Source: Forficula auricularia
Taxonomy: Eukaryota > Arthropoda > Insecta > Dermaptera > Forficulidae
Direction: 5' to 3'
Length of the DNA stretch: 64,000 bases
Assembly: GCA_024734495.1 (NCBI GenBank)
Contig: JALMQS010000055.1
Coordinates: 14,356,930-14,420,929 of the forward strand
Shown: piece after piece, positions 1-11,721 of the stretch
Layout of the letters: every line of letters begins with the position of its first letter
Position numbering within the stretch: position 1 is the first letter of the stretch
Notes under the pieces: generated by a model
What the model was told of the DNA's origin: nothing
Database searches by the model: none
Seen by the model: only the letters and a program-made list of their open reading frames with translations
Translations under genes and position numbers: made by a program

Positions 1-550
1 TTTTCAAATAAATTATTTTCTATGTATTGAAATTACTTAATTTTAATAAAAAACAAACTTAAAAGTTATTTGAATATTTATTTTTTTGTTAATTAAAAGT
101 AGACACCTTTTTTTACTAACTATTGATTGAAGATACTTATTATATTATTTTAAGTTATTTTTCCTAATAAACAAGAATTTAACTAAGAAATGTGCCTGAT
201 CATTTGTGCATTATTGGACAAAATGCAATTTTTTTAATCAACCGAATTTTATATTTTTCAAATTAGTTTGTTATTTTATTTTATAGTGGGATAAAAATAA
301 ATTGTTTTATATAATATTATATATTTATTATTATTAGGGATAAAAATTAATAAAAAAAATTATTTTTATTAAAATCAATAGGTAATAGGTATTAAATACT
401 TTGAGATCATATTTCATATGGATATATTATAAAATTGAATTTTTTTTTAAAGAAAGAACCAATTTTACTTAGGGAAAATGGTTTAGGTTCAAGGTGAAAA
501 CTATTTATTAAAATTAAAAATGGATTAATAGGTGGCTTTCACAAATAAAA

Positions 551-1420
551 TAAGCTGACGTGTTCTGATGTGGCCATCCACTTGACTTTACCATACAACC
601 TGGCCCCTCACTTATATTTAATATTTAATAAAATTGATAGCGTTTTTCTTTAGGAGACGGAATGGTATAAATATGAAATTGGATGTTGATGAAGGCAGTC
701 TACAGTGGTTGTAACAAAAATGAGACTATAATGGATTTATTATCTTACATTTATTCCTTAAACCGAAGTTTCGGAGATTTATTCTCTCCTTCTTCAGGGT
801 AACGAAAATTCAATGAAAGTAGTTCAAATCAACGTCGGTTTAACGAATAAATGTAAGATAATAAAACCATTATAGTCTTATTTTTTTTACAACCACTGTA
901 GACTGCCTTCATCAACATCCAATTTTAATATAATTATTTATATTCATGTAGGGAAGGGGGGGCTAGTTTTCTCATGCTTAGACTTCTGGGGTCCCACTGA
1001 TTATGTTTACAAAATTTGGTTGAGTTTGCTCAAATAGGCTAGATTTTTAATTTTTAACCCCCCTCCACCCCCCTCGATATGCAGCAAAATCTAATCAGCT
1101 CTTAATCTCTATGGACCAAAACTAAGTGTGAAATTTGGTTTCGTTATTCACACTAGTTTTTGAGCTAGCTCGTCCACAAATATTTGGTAACGCACAGACT
1201 AACTAACAGACAGACTAACAGACATTTTGACAAAACAATTATTTTCTCAAAAAATATAATTTTTTCGATGTTCACTTATTAGAGCTTTTTTAGAAGGAAA
1301 TGCCATGGTTTTGCTCAATACTTTCAGCCGTTTTTGAAATATTTCGAAAAAAAAGAAGGAAAAAACCCGCTTTTTTCATGCACGATTACAATACTTGACC
1401 ATACCCTGTATGGTAAAGTA
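551..1420 (+). mobile_element. P-family non-autonomous element (copy A)
   Basis: It opens with the conserved edge 'gacgtgttctgatgtggcc' and GACTTTACCATACA, and closes with ACCATACCCTGTATGGT then AAAGTA. The two ends share ACTTTACCATACA as a terminal inverted repeat. The interior carries the family's conserved blocks, such as 'aaaaactagt' and 'gtctgttag' on the other strand. It has no coding capacity. A hammerhead-type palindrome (about 640-930) is inserted in it. The duplicate is at about 11,722-12,589. Confidence 0.75.
640..930. mobile_element. Deleted D-family palindrome with decayed hammerhead-like motif
   Basis: Arms begin 'gaaggcagtctacag' (about 693) and end with its complement near 910, and part of the right arm is deleted. 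On the minus strand a hammerhead-like core is seen: CTGAAGA (797-791), a GGAGA hairpin, then GAAAC (772-768). It is followed by TTC where the intact family has GTC. The outer side carries the asymmetric tail 'ctttaggagacggaatgg', also seen beside the 45-46 kb palindrome. It interrupts the P-family element. The duplicate is at about 11,811-12,100. Confidence 0.65.
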
Positions 1421-2264
1421 AAGATATATTGTTTATGAGCAAGAATCAATAGGTATATATTTCGGGTCAAGTCAAGATAATAAGATATAAACATTATTTC
1501 GTCTCTTAGTGCTAACCAGTAGGCACAGGAAAGACGTCTGTGCTAAGACCTTTAGAATCTTGCGATTGAATTTCTCTCTTTTTCATTGGTAAAAATTTTT
1601 TAAAAAGAACAAAAAATGTTGCCTCCTCACAAATTTAGAAAGAAACAATCTAAGTACATATGTATTTAAGGAAATATTAATCAAGAATTTTTATGTTCAA
1701 GTGCAAATATGCAATTTATTATGTCCTCTAAATAAAAAGTTTTGGAAATTTTTATTTCAACATGAATTTTCAACTAGAATTTTCATTTTTGACCCACCTC
1801 AATTTGGGTGGTTATTTTCCAAATTTTTTAAACAAAAATATCAAAAATTACATCCTCTACAATTTTGAATCTAATGGAATTTGTCGTAGAGACAAAAGTT
1901 TAGGAGTTGTTTGATTGAATATTTCTAGGGGGACAGACATACAGACAAGCCTGGGGGGACGAAATATAAGTATAAATAAACAGATACAGGCACAAATGCC
2001 ATTTAATAGTATGTGATGATATCTCTAGCCCACTCTTGTATCGAATCTTAGCAACGGCATGTTTACTTGAAGTCTATATAATTAATTCCAACAATAAGTA
2101 GGTTGCCACAGTTCTAAGGCTAAAAACGATAGAACAAAAAAAAAACGAGAGAAATAATTTTTTAAAAAATTAAAAAAACACAACAGAAAATGGGTATGAA
2201 TTTACATTAAATTAATAAATTATTAATTTCTAATTGATTTTACTAATAATTTTTAATATTTCAG
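1421..2264. other. AT-rich non-coding stretch
   Basis: I see no gene here. The stretch is AT-rich, with a short patch near 1,780-1,960 resembling the P-family internal motif ('gaattttcatttttgacc') and a 'gggggacagacatacagac' segment. The same sequence occurs in copy B. Confidence 0.5.
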
Positions 2265-3329
2265 GCAATTGTTTATGTAATAAAAAGAAAAGGAAAGAAA
2301 GGAGAGATAAAGAGGTAATTATATAATAATGTGACATCGACCATTTAATTTTGTTACTATTAGGATTCCATAACTCAAAAGTCTAAATCGGAATACTTTG
2401 ATGAGAATTCATTGCCTCTGTACCCCTAAACTTAAAAGTATTATTGAAATTTAATATGTAGGCAGAGTTTGTTGATCTCTACAGTTCGTTCAATAGTCAA
2501 AGTCGAAAAAAAATAGGACATTTTGGCACCTCATCAAGTATAGTTTTATTAAATAGGCCTTTTTAAAATTTATTTAAGCATGATATTTTGTGAATTTTAT
2601 ATTCGCCCCAGTCGTCAAAAAATTAAAGCTCCGAAGACAGGCTTCTATCATCGCGACAACGTAAAATCACGGGATGATTTGGGAACCCAAATCCCCTTCT
2701 CTCAAATTTTGAAAATTAGAAAATCTATTTGAAACGCGGAGGGATATTTTGGACGCCGAAATAGAGAACCCTTTATCAGGATTCGGAACAAATTTTACAG
2801 TTATCCGTTTCATGACCATGTTTCCTAAACTAAAGATAATTACACCATGGGGGGAATAATAGCTATTTGAAGAAAGTAATCAGAATAATTAATATATTTA
2901 GTAGTTCGGAAAAATTTACTAGATCATAAAGTATTTTTTTTTTTTTTTTATATTCTCATAAGTTTAGAGAATTTTCATATTTAAATATTTATAAGACGAT
3001 CAAAGTTCTATAAATTGAAACCTATAGAACATTTAAAATATAGCACAAAAACAAATGGTAAACAGTCCTTAATCCGAATTTTAATTTTATTTTCTTATAT
3101 TTTTTTAACATTTGTAAAAAACATACGCCTTACTTGGTCATAGGAGAGACAAAAAGGTTATAGAATTCATTAGTTTGGTCCAAAGGGCTAGAATTTTCAT
3201 TTTTTGACTCCATACCTCCATGTCTTTATCAATGGTTACCAATAATTGCCGAAAAACCAAAAATCCAATGAAGAATGGTTATTCTTCATGTTTTTAATTT
3301 ATATATATATATAAAAAAACAGAATTAGA

Positions 3330-3522
3330 GTAAACAAAAACATGGCAACAGAATCAGCCAATCACAGATCTAGGTGGATTTTCGTAAAATCCCTTCTTAG
3401 TTGACATCTATGGCGTATAAAGTACCAATATACTAAATTTCAAGCCCCTAGGTCTAGTAGTTTAGGAGATTTCGTGTTGTGTGAGTGAGTGAATGGTATT
3501 TCGCTTTTATATATATATATGG
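3330..3522 (+). repeat. Short interspersed repeat fragment between TA repeats
   Basis: The block between two (TA)n tracts includes 'ctaggtctagtagtttagg' and 'gtgagtgagtgaatgg' leading into 'tttcgcttttatatatata'. It looks like the 3' end of a SINE or LINE with a TA-rich tail, sitting in an intron of the broken coiled-coil gene. The family is not identified. The duplicate is at about 14,495-14,688. Confidence 0.35.
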
Positions 3523-5409
3523 ATTAAATAAAATGTTTTTTATTATAATTTTCAAATAGGATAGTCTATTTGTTCAGATCAAATCATAGGGTATACGCCG
3601 TATACCGACGTATACCCTCCACTACACCCCTGTTAATAGCTATTAATAAAAGAGAAGAAATTTGATTTACAAAGTAGGTAAAAGTTGGATAAATTCACTG
3701 AAGAAGGAATAATAGAAAATAAATTAAAATTTCTTGTCAAGTTTCACTCCAAGACATTTTGGCTGGTATCTTTTTCAAATGGTTATTGAATTATTCATAT
3801 TAACTAGATAATATCTTTCCCAAATTACAGTTTAAAGTATTTTTAATCACAAACCTCATTTTATTAAAAAATTTTAAAACTGAAATTTTTATATATCTTT
3901 AATTTTTAAAAATTTAAAAAGTCCTTTTAAGAAAATGTCTGTAGTACCTATATATGTTAGCAATTGCTCTGCTTGACTATTAAACCAATAATTATAAAAT
4001 CAGATAGAAATTATAGAGATTTTGGCTAAAAATATAAAAAAGTGACTAAGTTAAATGTTAAAATTATTTTATAAAAAAATTTGAGGGAACAAAATTTGTT
4101 TCAAAAAATTTCTGGTAAATGACATGAAAATGATTATTTATTTTTTCTTGAAATAAATTAGGTACACTAAGAATGATAATCCCTAAAAAGATGCCTATTT
4201 TATTTAAAATATTAATTAGGTATGTAAAATAAAATAATTTTCATTAAAAATATAAGCAGGTAAATTCTCTAAAATGCATGAAATAATAAAAATTCATGCC
4301 TTGTTGAAGTTTTTCTAATATAACTATATTGTACCGTATATATGTTAAATTACATTAATACATATCTAAATGTAAATAAAGTATATGAATTTGATTTTTT
4401 CAGAATGAAAAATTTGAAAAGGAAAATATAAATTGTGAAAATTTAAATTTAAAAATTTTAAATTTTGACGAAGAAGACAGTGATGAAGACTTTTTGAAAA
4501 GAATTAAAATATATGAAAATAGATCATCAATAGAAAGCAGTAATGACGAAATAATAAATTTATCAGATACTATGGTAAGTGGTTCTGGGGGGGGGGGGGG
4601 GGGGAATTCTAGCCCTTTGGACAAAATTGAACCAAATTTTATATACATAATCTGTGGGTCCACAGAAGGCGAGAAATGCAAAATCTAACAACCCAAAATG
4701 GGGAGGAGGGGTCGAAAATGAAAATTCTACCCTTTAAAAGCCTTGACCCGTGTACGATACTCAACCTCACCCATAAAATTTAAAAAATATATAATTCTAG
4801 GTAGATTTCAAAATATATATATATGGGAAACCGACCAAGAATTTAAAATTTTTTTAAATTTCGGTTACTTTATTATAATATATTATTGATTTATGGCTCA
4901 TTGAAAATAAATAGGTAATTAATTATTTTTTTCTTTCTTATAGCAAAGTTCAGAAGACGAATACCTCTATTATGAGAGCAATGAATTTCGCATAAGCGAA
5001 ATAAGCGACGAATTAGAACAAGTATGTATTTTGAAAATGCGATTTTTTTATTTTTATAAATACTTTTATTTTTTGATATTTTTAGATTAAAGAAGAAAAA
5101 AATATTATTCAATATAATATTGAACGACAGAATAATGCACGAACAAACCGACCCATACATTAAAAATCGAGTGATCGAGTTGTATCATAGAGTATGTATT
5201 TCTTAATATAGTGCCTCATTTTGTACCCCTAATTTATGAATATTATGTTTTAATTTCATTTTTTTATTTTTTCTAGCATGAACAACTGTCAATAGAATTG
5301 AAACAATTAGACCAGGAAAATATCACGTACGAAGTCAAAAAATTATTAAAGGAAATTATCGGAAAGTTTTAAAAAAAGTAGAACAAATTAAAACAACATT
5401 AATACAGAA

Positions 5410-6990
5410 AACTATAGAAGCAAACTTGGCTCAAAGGCTCGAATTCAGCTGAGAGACACAATTCGTGATTTTGAAGCACATATGGAAATTCACTAACAGG
5501 CAAAATCTATAGTAAAAGCAGCTCTTAAGAGTAAGGATGAATAATTATAATGAGTTTCCCACAAATGACACCCTTTTTTATCCTCCCGTAACCACGTTTG
5601 CTCTTATGTCCGTAAGCCAGCTGAATATTTAATCCTACTAACCGATAAACAAACTAAAGAATCAAACGTGGCTCAACAGGCTCGAATTTAGCTGGGGGAC
5701 ACGATTCCTGAATTTGAAGCGCAAATGGAAATTCACTAACAGGCACAATCCATATTAAAAGCAGCTCTTAAGAGTAAAGATGAAGAATTATAATGAGTCC
5801 CACAAATGACACCCTTTTTTATCCTCCCGTAACCACGTTTGCTCTTATGTCCGTAAGCCAGCTGAATATTTAATCCTACTAACCGATAAGCAAAATAAAG
5901 AAGCAAACTTGGCTCAACAGGCTCGAATTTAGCTGATAGTCACAATTCGTGAATTAGAAGCGCAAATGGAAATACACTAACAGGCACAATCTATATTAAA
6001 AGCAGCTCTTAAGAGTAAAGATGAAGAATTATATTGAGTTTCCCACAAATGAGACAATTTTTTTTCCTCCCGTAATCACGTTTGCTATTATGTCTGTAAG
6101 CCATCTGAATATTTAATGCTCCTAACCGATAAGCAAACTAAAGAAGCAAACTTGGCTCAACAGGCTCGAATTCACCTGAGAGACACAATTCGTGAATTTT
6201 AAGAGCAAATGGAAATTCACTAACAGGCACAATCTATATTAAAAGCAGCTCTTAACAGTAAAGATGAAGAATTATATATGAGTTTCCCACAAATGACACA
6301 ATTTTTTTCCTCCCGTAACCACGTTTGCTATTATGTCCGTAAGCCATCTGAATATTTAATGCTCCTAACCGATAAGCAACCTAAAGAAGCAAACTTGGCT
6401 CAACAGGCTCGAATTCACCTGAGAGACACAATTCGTGAATTTTAAGAGCAAATGGAAATTCACTAACAGGCACAATCTATATTAAAAGCAGCTCTTAACA
6501 GTAAAGATGAAGAATTATAATGAGTTTCCCACAAATGACACAATTTTTTTTCCTCCCGTAACCACGTTTGCTATTATGTCTGTAAGCCAGCTGAATATTT
6601 ATTCCTACTAACCGATAAGCAAACTTGGCTCGACAGGCTCGAATTCAGCTGATAGTCACAATTCGTGAATTAGAAGCGCAAATAGAAATACACTAACAGG
6701 CACAATCTATATTAAAAGCAGCTCTTAAGAGTAAAGATGAAGAATTATAATGAGTATCCCACAAATGACACCTTTTTTTCCTCCCGTAACCACGTTTGCT
6801 AATATGTCTGTAAGCCATCTGAATATTTAATCCTCCTAACCGATGAGCGAAATAAAAAAGCAAACTTTGCTCAACAGGCTCGAATTCAGCTTATAGACAC
6901 AATTCGTGAATTTGAAGCGCAAATGTAAATTCACTAACAGGTACAATCTAATTTAAAAGCACCTCTTAAGAGTAAAGATGAAGAATTACA
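5410..6990 (+). repeat. Tandem array of ~240-bp coding-derived units (7 copies)
   Basis: Seven units are marked by 'ctcgaatt' at about 5,438, 5,680, 5,924, 6,165, 6,408, 6,638 and 6,879. Each unit reads as about 80 codons with the blocks RNHVCYYVRKPSEYL, EANLAQQARI, RDTIREFEAQMEIH and SILKAALKSKDEEL. Almost all units have TAA where a Q codon is expected after MEIH, and most have TAA after EEL. The period is a multiple of three, so the array grew from coding sequence, and the shared stops imply amplification after the reading frame was lost. Confidence 0.85.
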
Positions 6991-7342
6991 AATGGCCAAT
7001 GCGGAGTTATCTCGACTCAAATTGGAATTTCAGGAATCAAGAATATACGCCCAGCATATTCGAGCAGCAATTGAAGAGAAATTACGAATGGCTTGTAATG
7101 CGTGCTCTCAGCTGATCGATCATTTGATTCTACGACCAGGAATGGTGGTCGCCGAATAGGAAGATGAAGAGACAACTTTTCTTGATCAATCTTAATTATT
7201 GTTAAATCTTTAAAATAAAAAATACATTAGTCAAAAATTGAAATATTTAAGTTGTATATTATTTTTTTTAAACATTTTTACTTTACCAGTATGGTCAAGT
7301 ATTGTAATCTTGCATGAAAAAAGTGTTTGTTTTTTTGATAAC

Positions 7343-7497
7343 TTTTAAGGAGATAGGTGGTGGTTCTGGGTGAAATATTTTTAGATAATAATAAAAAATT
7401 GGGTAAAATTGCGAAGTAGGTTTCGCATAAAATGAAATAAAACCAAAAGTGAGTTTAGATTTCGATATATTTCCGGTTATTAGGAGTCAGAGAAAAA
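7343..7497 (-). mobile_element. Single decayed E-family unit (hammerhead-related)
   Basis: Read on the minus strand it has the family order: a decayed core ('ctcctaataaccgg' and 'aaatatatc'), a 'gcgaaacctacttcgca' block, then 'tttcacccagaaccacc' at the end. The last block is the shared asymmetric end of the E-family palindromes. The CTGATGA box is mutated to CTAATAA. The duplicate is at about 18,754-18,905. It lies just downstream of the coiled-coil pseudogene and a small P-family fragment (7,270-7,325). Confidence 0.55.
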
Positions 7498-7504
7498 TGA
7501 TTTT

Positions 7505-7905
7505 TATATAAAAATTAAAAGCGACTTCAGAAAAATTAAATGTAACAAATAAAATAATAAAACTCAAAAATAAAATAAAATACACTGAAAGGTATAAAAT
7601 AATAATCTAATTTAATTACAACTAAACGACGAAATATTAACATGAAATTACTTTTTGAAGTCGGTGCCAAACATATACATTTTATGAATCTTACTCGACG
7701 GATTTTAATTAGTACGTTTTGGGAGGTACGCTCGCTTATATAGTTTGTTTAGCACCGACTTCAAAAAGTGATTTTATATAAATATTTCGTCGTTTAGTTG
7801 TATCCAAATTAGATTATTATTTTATATCTTTTTTATTTTATTTTATTTTTGAGTTTTATTATTTTTTTTATATTTTTTCAAGTCGGTTTTATTTTTTTTT
7901 TTTAT
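7505..7905. mobile_element. Foldback element, B family
   Basis: Arms of about 170 bases pair: 'caactaaacgacgaaat' and 'gaagtcggtgccaaac' on the left, with the complements 'gcaccgacttcaaaaag' and 'atttcgtcgtttagttg' on the right. They surround a loop of about 100 bases. The same family occurs at about 18,925-19,310 and 51,231-51,660. There is no ORF. No hammerhead-like core was found, so I keep it apart from the hammerhead palindromes. Confidence 0.7.
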
Positions 7906-8130
7906 TAAAATTATTTTTATTTTTCACTTTTTACTGATGTTATTAATAGTGACTTAATATAATACTTTGCATGCATCTCGTAAGAGAAAAATTCGGGCGA
8001 ATGAATCAGAAAATTGTAATAAAATAATAAAGCAAGGGCGTATTGTATTAGTTTCCAAGAAGATGGGGTAGATTATATAGTTTAAAAATTTTAAGTTACT
8101 TTAAACCAATTTTCATTTTTTTATCTCTAT

Positions 8131-8996
8131 CTTTTTTTTTTTTTTACAAGAAGAATTTGCACCAAGAAGTTACAACCTCTGAAGTCCGTGGTGGACACTT
8201 GTAACGTGAAGATAAGGGGAGATTTAGGGATTGGGTAGCAGTCGAAGGTATCTGTGGATGCTGGTCTTGAAAGATTGAAGGTTATAAGTAGCTGGAAATA
8301 CGGTCGGGGGAAGAGAGTTAGAGTCTCTAGATGTCATAGGGATAAATCGATTGGCGAATGCGTTTGTTCGATTAGTATCTAGTTTAAGCGCGTAGGGGTG
8401 TTGAATTTTAGAAAATCGTGTATTTCGCGCAAATGAAGCCTTTGGTGGGATTATCGATTTTATTTCGTCAGAACAAAAGCCATGGTAATATCTATAAATA
8501 AGGGAAAGGGCGGAGACAGATCTACGATGGGCTAGGGAGTCGAGAGTGTCAGTTAATGTTTGATTGCCTATCAGTCTGATAACTCGCCTCTGTATTGCAT
8601 CTAAGGATTCTAAGGTATTAAGAGAATACTTGGAGGCTCCCCTCCACAAATGCGAGCAATATTCAAGACAGGGGCGAATTTGAGCCTTGTATAATATAAG
8701 GAGTTGAGTGGGGGTGAAAAATCGTTTGGTTCGGAAAAGAAAGCCAAGCTTACATGCTGCAGCTTTTGCTACTGAGATAATATGGTCATTCCAAGAGAGG
8801 TCAGAACCTAAGGTGACACCTAACATTGATATTTTATTACGGAATTCCAATGAGCTCGAATCAAAGGAAATGTCCGGAAGGTTCCTATCTGCGCGCCTAG
8901 AAATTAGGCAGCATTGTGTTTTGCTAGCATTAAAGTTGACCAATCTAGGTCCGATTAGTCGGGTTTCAATTAGTCTGAGATTTTGCGGAACCAAAT
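8131..8996 (-). mobile_element. 5'-truncated Jockey/CR1-type LINE, reverse transcriptase C-terminal part (copy A)
   Basis: An open frame of 256 codons (8,994 to 8,224) covers the end of a non-LTR reverse transcriptase and the region after it. Landmarks in order are FNASKTQ (thumb side, after the missing YADD box), LGVTLGSDLSWNDHI, LLILYKAQIRPCLEYCSHLW, LDAIQRRVIRLIG, and a C-terminal block with TYNLQSFKTSIHRYLRL. The 3' end is followed by a poly(A) tail, seen here as T(14) at 8,132-8,145. There is no endonuclease, fingers or palm region, so it cannot move on its own. The host of the insertion is the duplicated segment, so an identical copy exists at 19,536. Confidence 0.85.
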
Positions 8997-9279
8997 ACCC
9001 CCACTATGATATTTCTGTATATCGAAATTTCAATATTATACCTATTTATATAATTTTTAACATTCTTTAAATAAATTGGGGGAAGCGGGAGGCCCAAGAT
9101 AAAATCTTTCCCTCTAGGGCCCCATATTTTACTAATCCATCACCGAATATAATAATTTAAATAAAAGTAGTTGAGTGTTTTGAATTTTGAAGAAAATTTT
9201 TAACTATCTTAAAAATTTGAAGGGCAATAGAATGACTGACTTTCCCCAAATTGAATATAAAATACCTAAGTCTACTTCG

Positions 9280-9690
9280 GGTGAGGGTCCAGTGGCGTAG
9301 TGGGGTGGTACGGGGTGCGGGTCCGAGGTGGGGGGTGCAGGTTAGAGTGTTGAAGTGGTGGTGTGGTGGCGGGGGTTGGGGCGCTGGATGGGTTTCGTGG
9401 AATGTGGTGGGTTGGAGTGGGAGGTGAGGTTGGGGTTCGTGGGTTGAGGGTCCGAGGTGGGTGGGGTGAGGGTTGGGGTGGTGGTGTGGGGGCGGGGGTT
9501 GGGGTGCTGGGTGGGTTTCGGGGAGTGTGGTGGGTTGGAGTGGGGGTGAGGTTTGGGTTCTGTGGTATAGGGGCGGGGGTTGGGCACGGGTTCATGGTGC
9601 GGTGGTAGGGGTGCTGGATGGGTCGGGGGGGAGTGTAGTGTGAGGGTGGGATTCGTGGGTTGGGGGTTCAGGGGGGGTGTTATCTGGCTA
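9280..9690 (+). repeat. G-rich minisatellite
   Basis: About 410 bases are almost free of C on the plus strand and full of GGGG, GGTGG and GGGTT runs. Roughly 120-125-base units repeat imperfectly ('gcgggggttggggcgctgg' near 9,369 and 'gcgggggttggggtgctgg' near 9,492). The strand skew and G-run density fit a G-quadruplex-prone tract. Proline/threonine-rich frames on the minus strand are composition artefacts. The tract begins exactly where similarity to copy B ends. Confidence 0.85.
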
Positions 9691-9752
9691 GCAAGAGGGC
9701 CGCCGAAGGCGGACCTTGCAGCTAGTATAGAATAAATTGTACAAATTACAAT

Positions 9753-10230
9753 TTGCATTATTACCCGACACGTATATCTAACAGAACAAATATAATTTTG
9801 CCCAGGATTAAAACTGAATTATACTCGAGACATGCTCAAATTGTTGGCCTGAGAATGGCAATAAATTATAGATATAATTATGATCAATTTAGAAATGTTG
9901 GACATATAAAGAGTTTTTTAATTAATTCTGGCTTTCTAAGAATGTGATTTTGTATGACGTTTTTATTTTATTTTATTTTGATTTGCTTTATTTTATGTTG
10001 TTTTACTTTTTAATTTGTCTTTGTTCTTTCATGTCTATAATTTAAAGTAATTTATTAAATTTATGTTTTTGAATTTTTCTGTTAATTTTTCTTAAAATTT
10101 AACCCTCGACTCAAGATTAATCTTACAGAGGGTTAAATTTGAATTTTGATTCTAATTTTAATTGATAAATATTGTTAAGGTTCAATATGTATTAATATAT
10201 TTGTAAACTGTGTATGTAAACTGAGCCAAA

Positions 10231-10262
<32 letters not shown>
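9753..10262 (+). mobile_element. LINE 3' end with (TAAA)n tail
   Basis: A short frame ends with the typical non-LTR C-terminus: PRIKTELYSRHAQIVGLRM, then FRNVGHIKSFLINSGFL. It is followed by a 3' UTR hairpin ('aaccctcgactcaag' with 'acagagggtt', about 10,100-10,136) and a 'aaataaataaataataataa' tail at 10,228-10,262. This layout is usual for CR1/L2-like LINEs. It is strongly 5'-truncated, with only the last tens of residues remaining. Confidence 0.7.
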
Positions 10263-10900
10263 AAAAAATTCCATATGCGTAGAAATCTACGCATCGAGGG
10301 TAGACAAAGTAAGTTATTAAATAAATTAACTCCAGGTGGGAATTTAAAATAATCAAAAGTTAATTTTTAATCAATATGATAAAAAAATAAAAGTCATGAA
10401 GTTTTATGAGCCTAAGTTAAGCGATATAAATAAAAAAATGAAAAAAAAAATCGTATCTGCGTAGTTTTCTACGCAAGGATCAGACTAGAGAAAACTTAGA
10501 ATTGAATTTATTGACATTAATTAGTTTTCTCACATTAGGAATTTAAAATGGGAGTTATATTAATATAAATTATTCTATTTCTTAAATGAATCGACCAATA
10601 TGAGCCGTTTATTTTGAAAGTGACCTAAGTTCAATTTTGAAAAAAAAAATATTAATGCCAGTTTTACTTAGGCATAGATGTCTACTTTTCATGTTTATAT
10701 TACCCCAGTCAATGGAGTACAATACCCTCATGAATTTGTCAAAATATATACGTAAATTAAATTATTTGTAAAAATATAAATATCTCGAAATAACAACATT
10801 CTTTAAAAAAATATCATTTATTCAATTATTTTTTATACATACACTATTTATATAATTCGATTATTTATACTTATACATATCATATTCAAAAGTTTTCTTG
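10263..10900. other. AT-rich non-coding stretch
   Basis: No gene is seen. Two similar short segments ('tgcgtagaaatctacgca' near 10,276 and 'gcgtagttttctacgca' near 10,459) are small perfect-stem hairpins around TACGCA. Nothing else stands out. Confidence 0.4.
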
Positions 10901-10902
10901 AA

Positions 10903-11160
10903 GATGAACAGTAACCATCAGGAAATTAAATCAGCAAGTGATCTGGAAAAGAAATACATGAAATTATTAGAATATATAATTAAATAAATTAATATTGTAT
11001 GATAGTAATTCTAATTCTTCATATAAGATATTCTCTATTTCCAAATTTTATAAAATGTATTATTTTCAATCTTTTTTTTTCAGATGGACAACTCGATTCG
11101 ACCATATTCCACAAATTTACAAAAAGAAAAAAGAAAAATTATAATTTTGTAATATTTTAT
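10903..11160 (+). pseudogene. Possible first exons of the copy-B coiled-coil gene
   Basis: An ATG at 10,903 opens a 28-codon frame, MNSNHQEIKSASDLEKKYMK and onward, ending in TAA near 10,986 with no clean donor before the stop. At 11,082-11,083 a polypyrimidine tract and CAG precede a second candidate exon starting at 11,084 (frame MDNSIRPYSTNLQKEKRK, with a stop soon after). Both lie just upstream of copy B of the coiled-coil gene and share its K/E-rich composition, so they may be its first exons. The equivalent region for copy A is outside the window. Confidence 0.3.
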
Positions 11161-11721
11161 ATATTAAAATGTTTTCAAATAAATTATTTTCTATGTATTG
11201 AAATTACTTAATTTTAATAAAAAACAAACTTAAAAGTTATTTGAATATTTATTTTTTTGTTAATTAAAAGTAGACACCTTTTTTTACTAACTATTGATTG
11301 AAGATACTTATTATATTATTTTAAGTTATTTTTCCTAATAAACAAGAATTTAACTAAGAAATGTGCCTGATCATTTGTGCATTATTGGACAAAATGCAAT
11401 TTTTTTAATCAACCGAATTTTATATTTTTCAAATTAGTTTGTTATTTTATTTTATAGTGGGATAAAAATAAATTGTTTTATATAATATTATATATTTATT
11501 ATTATTAGTGATAAAAATTAATAAAAAAAATTATTTTTATTAAAATCAATAGGTAATAGGTATTAAATACTTTGAGATCATATTTCATATGGATATATTA
11601 TAAAATTGAATTTTTTTAAAGAAAGAACCAATTTTACTTAGGGAAAATGGTTTAGGTTCAAGGTGAAAACTATTTATTAAAATTAAAAATGGATTAATAG
11701 GTGGCTTTCACAAATAAAATA

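Larger units (their letters stand above)
2265..7159 (+). pseudogene. Broken spliced coiled-coil gene (copy A)
   Basis: Candidate exons with AG/GT borders are 2,265-2,314, 4,404-4,574 (57 codons, acidic, ending INLSDTM), 4,944-5,021 (26 codons, ending ISDELEQ), 5,086-5,191 and one starting at 5,277. The last part is a glutamine/lysine/glutamate-rich coiled coil ending CSQLIDHLILRPGMVVAE and TAG at 7,157. The 5,086 exon needs a one-base frame change (NIERQ to MHEQTDPYIKNRV), and the 5,277 exon also loses frame near GKF-stop. The 80-codon repeats that follow contain shared stops. I do not recognise the family. The frame breaks and shared nonsense changes argue for a pseudogene, although RNA data could show rescue by splicing. 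Confidence 0.6.
1..9279. repeat. Segmental duplication, copy A (left edge cut by window)
   Basis: The first 9,279 bases reappear almost unchanged at 11,172-20,686, in the same orientation and order. Identity ends abruptly after the shared 'ctacttcg' (9,272-9,279 against 20,679-20,686). The copy holds a P-family repeat with a hammerhead-type palindrome inside it, a broken coiled-coil gene, a degenerate palindromic-family unit, a foldback element and a LINE fragment. Differences are a handful of substitutions, homopolymer length changes and one change in tandem-unit number, so the duplication is recent. The true left end lies outside the window. Confidence 0.95.

Noticed and set aside
5410..6990. 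CRISPR-like array
   Set aside because: Units are about 240 bp, imperfect and coding-derived, without short repeats and unique spacers, in a spliced eukaryotic context.
9272..9758. Proline/threonine-rich open frames on the minus strand and a glycine-rich one on the plus strand
   Set aside because: They follow directly from the G-rich minisatellite composition, lie in several overlapping frames, and show no splice or start context.
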